64,000 nt of DNA from CATQHQ01 sp965243805 (GTDB lineage: Bacteria > Gemmatimonadota > Gemmatimonadetes > Longimicrobiales > Gaopeijiaceae), in contig OZ251577.1 of NCBI GenBank assembly GCA_965243805.1, forward strand, positions 3,100,001 to 3,164,000, written 5' to 3'. Positions within the stretch are counted from its first letter, which is position 1. Every line of letters begins with the position of its first letter. The position numbers were made by a program, and so were the translations under genes. Shown piece by piece: positions 61,201 to 64,000 of the stretch. The notes under the pieces are model-generated. The model made no database searches and was not told the origin of the DNA. It saw only the letters and a program-made list of their open reading frames with translations.

Positions 61201-64000
61201 ATTGCAGTGCAGGTGCGCTTCCAGATCCCGGTGACGGTGACTGGTCTCCCGCAGTTGACGGTGAGAGTCGGCGTGGCTTTCCGGCCAGCCGCCTACGCCA
61301 GCGGCAGCGGCACGAACACGCTGACGTTCCGCTACGGGGTGCAGTCGGCGGACCTGGACGCGGATGGCATCAGCGTCGCGGCCAACGCGCTGACCCTAAA
61401 CAACGGCACCGTCCGCAGCGGCGGCGGGACGAACGCCAACTTGGCATTGGGCACACATGCGCTCGGCAACCAGGCGAGCCACAAGGTGGATGGCCGCACG
61501 ACTGTGCCGACCGTGACTGGGGTGACGATCAGCAGCTATCCGGGCCTCGACGACACCTACTCGGTCAACGACACGATCGATGTGCAGGTGAGCTTCAGTC
61601 TGGCGCTGACGGTGACGGGAACGCCCCAGCTGGCGCTGGGGATCGGTACGGACACCGCACAGGCCAACTACGCGAGCGGCACTGGCACGACCACGCTGAC
61701 GTTCCGCTACGGGGTGCAGTCCACAGACACGGACAACGACGGGATCAGCATCGACGCCAACGGGTTGACCCTCAACTCCGGCACCATCCGCAGCGCCACG
61801 GCAACGAACGCCAACTTGGCGTTGGGCACCCATGCGCTCGGCAACCAAGCGAGCCACAAGGTGGATGGGGCGCAGGTGGCGGGAGCACCCAGCGGCCTGA
61901 CGGCGACGCCGGCCGGCGACCGCCAGATCGAGTTGCGTTGGGACAACCCGAGCAACAGCGCCATCACCGGCTACCAGTACCGCCAAGCGACGAGTGGCAG
62001 TTGGACTCCGTGGCTTGCCATTACCGGCAGCAGCGCGTCGACCACCTCGCACACGGTCACCGGCCTCACCCGCGGATCTCTCTACGAGTTCGAGGTGCGC
62101 GCCTTGGTCGGGACCGCGAGCGGATCGGCGAGTCGGACGTCAGCCATTAGCGCTGTCGTTTACGTCACCGACGTCCAGATCACCAGCTCCCCAGCGAATG
62201 GAACGGCCTATGTCGCCGGAGAGATCATCACGGTCGCCGTAACGCTTAGCCACAACGACCTTGAAGTCGACAACTGGGACGGGAGAGGCCGGCCGGCCCT
62301 CGTCTTGGACATCGGCGACAATCAGCGTTCGGCGGGCTTCGTTTGGCACGGCCAGCGAGCCTCTTACGCGCTTGATTTCCAGTACACGGTGGTGGGAAGC
62401 GACGCAGACGCCGACGGCATCAGCATCGGGCCCCATGCACTAGTCTTAATCGGCACCGCCTACATCATCTCCTACCAGGCCGGGGGCCAGCAGGCGTCGC
62501 CGACCATCGGGCGGCACAGGATCGTCAACGCTCCAGGCCACCAGGTGGTTGCCAGCACAACCACTAGCGCGCCGGCGAAACCCGCTGGCTTGAGCGCCGC
62601 CGCAGGCAACGGTCAGGTGGTCCTCACTTGGACCGATCCGCAGGATGCTGGAATCACCGGCTACGAACTGCGGCACGAGGACGCCCGCCGTGCATGGCGC
62701 GACAACAGCGGCTGGACACTGATCAACGGAAGCAGCGCCACCACGACCAGACACACGGTCACGGGTCTGACGAACGGCACCGAATACAAGTTCCAGTTGC
62801 GGGCGGTCAACACCGGTGGAGGGAGCCCGGCGAGCGACGAAGTCAGGGCCACCCCGGTCGATATCCCCACAGTGACCGCCGTGCGGTTCGTCAGCGGCCC
62901 GGTGTCCGGCGACACCTACGGCGCCGGTGAAGTCGTGCAGGTGGACGTGGAGTTCAGCGACACGATCCGCGTCACCGGCGAACCGCGCTTGGCACTGATG
63001 GTTGGCGCCAATTCGCGCCAGGCGGCCAGGGAGAGCGTGGCGACCAGCTCGATCCGCTTCCGTTATGTGGTGCAGGCCGCGGACGTGGATGTGGACGGAA
63101 TCGGCATCGACGCGGGGGCTTTGACTCTCAACGCCGGGACGATTGCCAACACTTCTGGAAGGGCAGCGGTGCTCGACCTGGGTTCCCATGCATGGACCGC
63201 CAACGCGAGCCACAAAGTCAACGGTGCCGCGGCGACCGCCCCGACCGTCAGCGGAGCAAGGATCACCAGTGCACCGGTCAGCGGCGACACCTACGGGGCG
63301 GGCGAGGCGATTGAAGTCGAGGTTCAGTTCGGCGCCTTGGTGCCGATCCGCGTCTCGGGCAGTCCGCAGCTGGCGTTGCAGATCGGCTCCCAGTCCCGCC
63401 AGGCGACGTTGCACAGCACCTCGGGCCAGTCGTTGCGCTTCCGGTACTTTGTCCAGAGTGCGGATACGGACACAGACGGCATTGGGATCGTTGCTGCCGC
63501 GTTGACGCTGAACAGCGGCAGCATTGCGAGTACGGCCGGTGCCGCTGCGAACCTGAGCCTGGGCAGTCATGCGATTTCGACGGCGTCCAGCCACAAGGTC
63601 GCCGGCAGCGCCGCCACGACGCCCCGAGTCGCGGTCGCCGCGCTCACCAGTTCGCCGGTCAGCGGCGACACCTACGGCGCCGGCGAGCGGGTCGGGGCGA
63701 GCGTCACGTTCGACATCCCGGTCTCGGTCACCGGCGCTCCGACCCTGGCGCTGACGATCGGAACCCAGTCGCGCACCGCGGCCTACACGCGGCTCTCCGG
63801 GCGGTCGCTCTACTTCGAGTACACGGTGGTGGCAGCGGACATGGACGCGAACGGGGTTTCGGTCTCCGCCGGCGCCTTGGCGTTGAACGCCGGCACGATT
63901 CAGAGCACGGCGAACGCGGCGGCGGCGCTGACCCTGGGCGGCCATGCGATCCCGAACGCTGGCGACCACAAGGTGAACGGCTCCAGCGCCACCGCCCCCA
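58204..64000 (+). CDS. Giant secreted repeat protein with fibronectin III modules (3' end outside window)
   Basis: An uninterrupted frame of at least 1,932 codons from ATG 58204. Signal peptide MPRFAVLLAALAPTLALAG with a VAA cleavage context near residue 23. Then four fibronectin III-like modules: about 58288-58560, 58966-59250, 61879-62160 and 62569-62862, each with the G(D)L/Y-E-Y-(K)F-x-(V/L)RA end. Twelve copies of a ~125-residue beta-rich repeat begin at about 58570, 59254, 59629, 60013, 60388, 60763, 61138, 61513, 62164, 62872, 63247 and 63628. The repeat consensus is (S)GDTYGAGE.I.V.V.F...VTG.PQLAL.IG, SGSGT..L.F.Y.V, D.DxDGI.I, L.L..GTI and HKVDG. Each has one DxDx(D/N)G loop, a likely calcium site. 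Probably a surface adhesin or matrix protein; no catalytic domain in the visible part. Confidence 0.9.
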   Translation, partial: MPRFAVLLAALAPTLALAGSVAAQTAPAAPTGLTGWESATRVVTVQWEDPGDSTITKYQWRNTSLSGSWPSWTDISGSSATTTTATTGTFPNIWNRRIQVRACAGTTCGNASEVRVDVGQVPVTDVSITSTPRAGDTYTVGETISVAVTWAAWASPDNRGLRLTFSIGANNRTVETTARARNWGPTTARRATVTWHYTVVAQDADADGISIGPYPIGLAGRMDFYGGIVTGAGNVGQHQIRNSANHKVDGALAVPAAPTGLAAAEGSGEVTLSWTDPQLSSLGGYEVRYAPATGSYPATWTAVPGDGSTTEYTVTSLTNETEYKFALRAKNGVGNGAAAEVRATPTAAPLVSDVSFASTPASLTTYGAGEVVLVDVEFTAPVTVTGSPQLALTVGSNPRQAEMQSASGNTIRFRYLVVTADQDADGIGIAANALTLNGATIASAGGDAARLGLRTHAFTVNAGHKVNGGFSTPPSVSAVRITSSPATGSNTYGGGERIEVEVAFAESVPITVTGSPQLLIALASSPVQATLRRVEGQSLHFGYVVQSGDLDADGITIPPLALNQNRGAIRSRTGANAALGLGTHAITNAGDHRVVGSSATQPTVTALSITSSPVSGDTYGAGEAIRVEAAFSLDVVVTGSPQATLTVDPGARLEAASYQSVSGNTLAFRYVVQSADRDTNGISVLALALNSGTIRSLVGANASLALGSHAITNDGDHKVDGRTATVPRVNTVAISSTPASGDSYGGGEAIAVQVGFTTPVTVTQTPRVALAVGSRTRYATYSSGSGTNRLTFQYTTGALDVDSDGISVGASALELDGGTIRSEAAANAALGLNGYAISNAAGHKVDGRTTAPTVNSVSVTSSPASGDTYEAGETISVQVGFDLAVSAEGTPQLALTIGRNARQASYASGSGTTALTFNYTVLAEDVDANGIGIGSGALTLGGGRIRSAAGADAALGLGTHTITAATGHKVDGSTTVPTVAGVTVSSDAGSDSTYGGGEEIAVQVRFQIPVTVTGLPQLTVRVGVAFRPAAYASGSGTNTLTFRYGVQSADLDADGISVAANALTLNNGTVRSGGGTNANLALGTHALGNQASHKVDGRTTVPTVTGVTISSYPGLDDTYSVNDTIDVQVSFSLALTVTGTPQLALGIGTDTAQANYASGTGTTTLTFRYGVQSTDTDNDGISIDANGLTLNSGTIRSATATNANLALGTHALGNQASHKVDGAQVAGAPSGLTATPAGDRQIELRWDNPSNSAITGYQYRQATSGSWTPWLAITGSSASTTSHTVTGLTRGSLYEFEVRALVGTASGSASRTSAISAVVYVTDVQITSSPANGTAYVAGEIITVAVTLSHNDLEVDNWDGRGRPALVLDIGDNQRSAGFVWHGQRASYALDFQYTVVGSDADADGISIGPHALVLIGTAYIISYQAGGQQASPTIGRHRIVNAPGHQVVASTTTSAPAKPAGLSAAAGNGQVVLTWTDPQDAGITGYELRHEDARRAWRDNSGWTLINGSSATTTRHTVTGLTNGTEYKFQLRAVNTGGGSPASDEVRATPVDIPTVTAVRFVSGPVSGDTYGAGEVVQVDVEFSDTIRVTGEPRLALMVGANSRQAARESVATSSIRFRYVVQAADVDVDGIGIDAGALTLNAGTIANTSGRAAVLDLGSHAWTANASHKVNGAAATAPTVSGARITSAPVSGDTYGAGEAIEVEVQFGALVPIRVSGSPQLALQIGSQSRQATLHSTSGQSLRFRYFVQSADTDTDGIGIVAAALTLNSGSIASTAGAAANLSLGSHAISTASSHKVAGSAATTPRVAVAALTSSPVSGDTYGAGERVGASVTFDIPVSVTGAPTLALTIGTQSRTAAYTRLSGRSLYFEYTVVAADMDANGVSVSAGALALNAGTIQSTANAAAALTLGGHAIPNAGDHKVNGSSATAP
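59254..61877 (+). repeat. Seven consecutive ~375-bp coding repeats
   Basis: Copies begin at 59254, 59629, 60013, 60388, 60763, 61138 and 61513, spaced 375-384 bp. They are diverged at DNA level, but share protein landmarks: GDTY-GAGE near the start, DxDx(D/N)G at about position 82, and HKVDG at the end. Confidence 0.9.
62872..64000 (+). repeat. Three further ~375-bp coding repeats running to the window edge
   Basis: Copies begin at 62872, 63247 and 63628 and are closer to each other (all VSGDTYGAGE) than to most earlier ones. The array likely continues past 64000. Confidence 0.9.

Noticed and set aside
59038..63969. Long minus-strand open frames (185, 497, 218 and 507 codons) across the giant gene
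   Set aside because: They are antisense to a continuous repeat-coding frame. They contain only Arg/Ala/Asp-rich sequence repeating with the same period, and no start signals. High GC at third positions explains them.

Overview
This is a 64-kb stretch of a very GC-rich chromosome (roughly 70 % by eye) from a Gram-negative bacterium. TonB/ExbB/ExbD, TonB-dependent receptors, an rfbC-type epimerase and many secreted proteins point to an outer membrane. Gene content and order (tilS-hpt-ftsH-cdaA, TolQ-ExbD-ExbD-TonB, long type-2 IleS, c-di-AMP enzymes, DUF1592 cytochrome-like protein, MeaB/methylmalonyl-CoA mutase) would fit Gemmatimonadota or a neighbouring phylum. That is a guess from memory, not a search result. 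No rRNA, tRNA, CRISPR array or intact insertion sequence was seen, and no gene-free stretch exceeds 300 bases.

Layout. 1-6.96 kb (minus): one tightly overlapped operon truA - HtrA-like protease (frameshifted) - purB - purC - psd - pssA - purS - purQ (cut by the window edge), mixing purine synthesis with phosphatidylethanolamine synthesis. 7.1-12.9 kb: tryptophan genes trpD, trpCF (fused), trpB, trpA on plus, interrupted by lexA and a small gene on minus. The lexA promoter carries four direct repeats at 11-bp spacing. 12.8-20.9 kb: RqcH-like NFACT protein, LytR_C protein, lepB, rfbC, nfo, SDR, GDPD, tilS. 20.9-32.8 kb: hpt, ftsH, cdaA, the Tol/TonB energising operon (ending in a clear terminator), yggS, purine nucleoside phosphorylase, ileS, rluD.

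32.9-43.7 kb looks accessory and partly decayed: an Rpn-family nuclease, an internally deleted TonB receptor, a sulfotransferase with two small membrane proteins, an M28 peptidase, a DUF1592 protein, a broken DUF1016 (YhcG) nuclease and a Fic gene with a one-base frameshift. 43.7-58.1 kb returns to core functions: a full TonB receptor, rlmN, aspS, then an overlapped run phoH - pgpH-like HD phosphohydrolase - ybeY - mgtE - meaB, followed by the methylmalonyl-CoA mutase catalytic subunit. From 58.2 kb to the end runs one open frame of more than 1,930 codons: a secreted protein of fibronectin III modules and about twelve 125-residue repeats, each with a DxDx(D/N)G loop. A run of 19 C then 7 A lies just upstream of it.

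Two features run through the whole window. Genes in operons overlap by four bases of the form NTGA, including two candidate CTG starts. Short (12-35 bp) tandem duplications are scattered at gene starts, gene ends and protein linkers. Several copy the start codon so that a tiny upstream frame ends exactly on the real start. CdaA and the PgpH-like protein together suggest c-di-AMP turnover.
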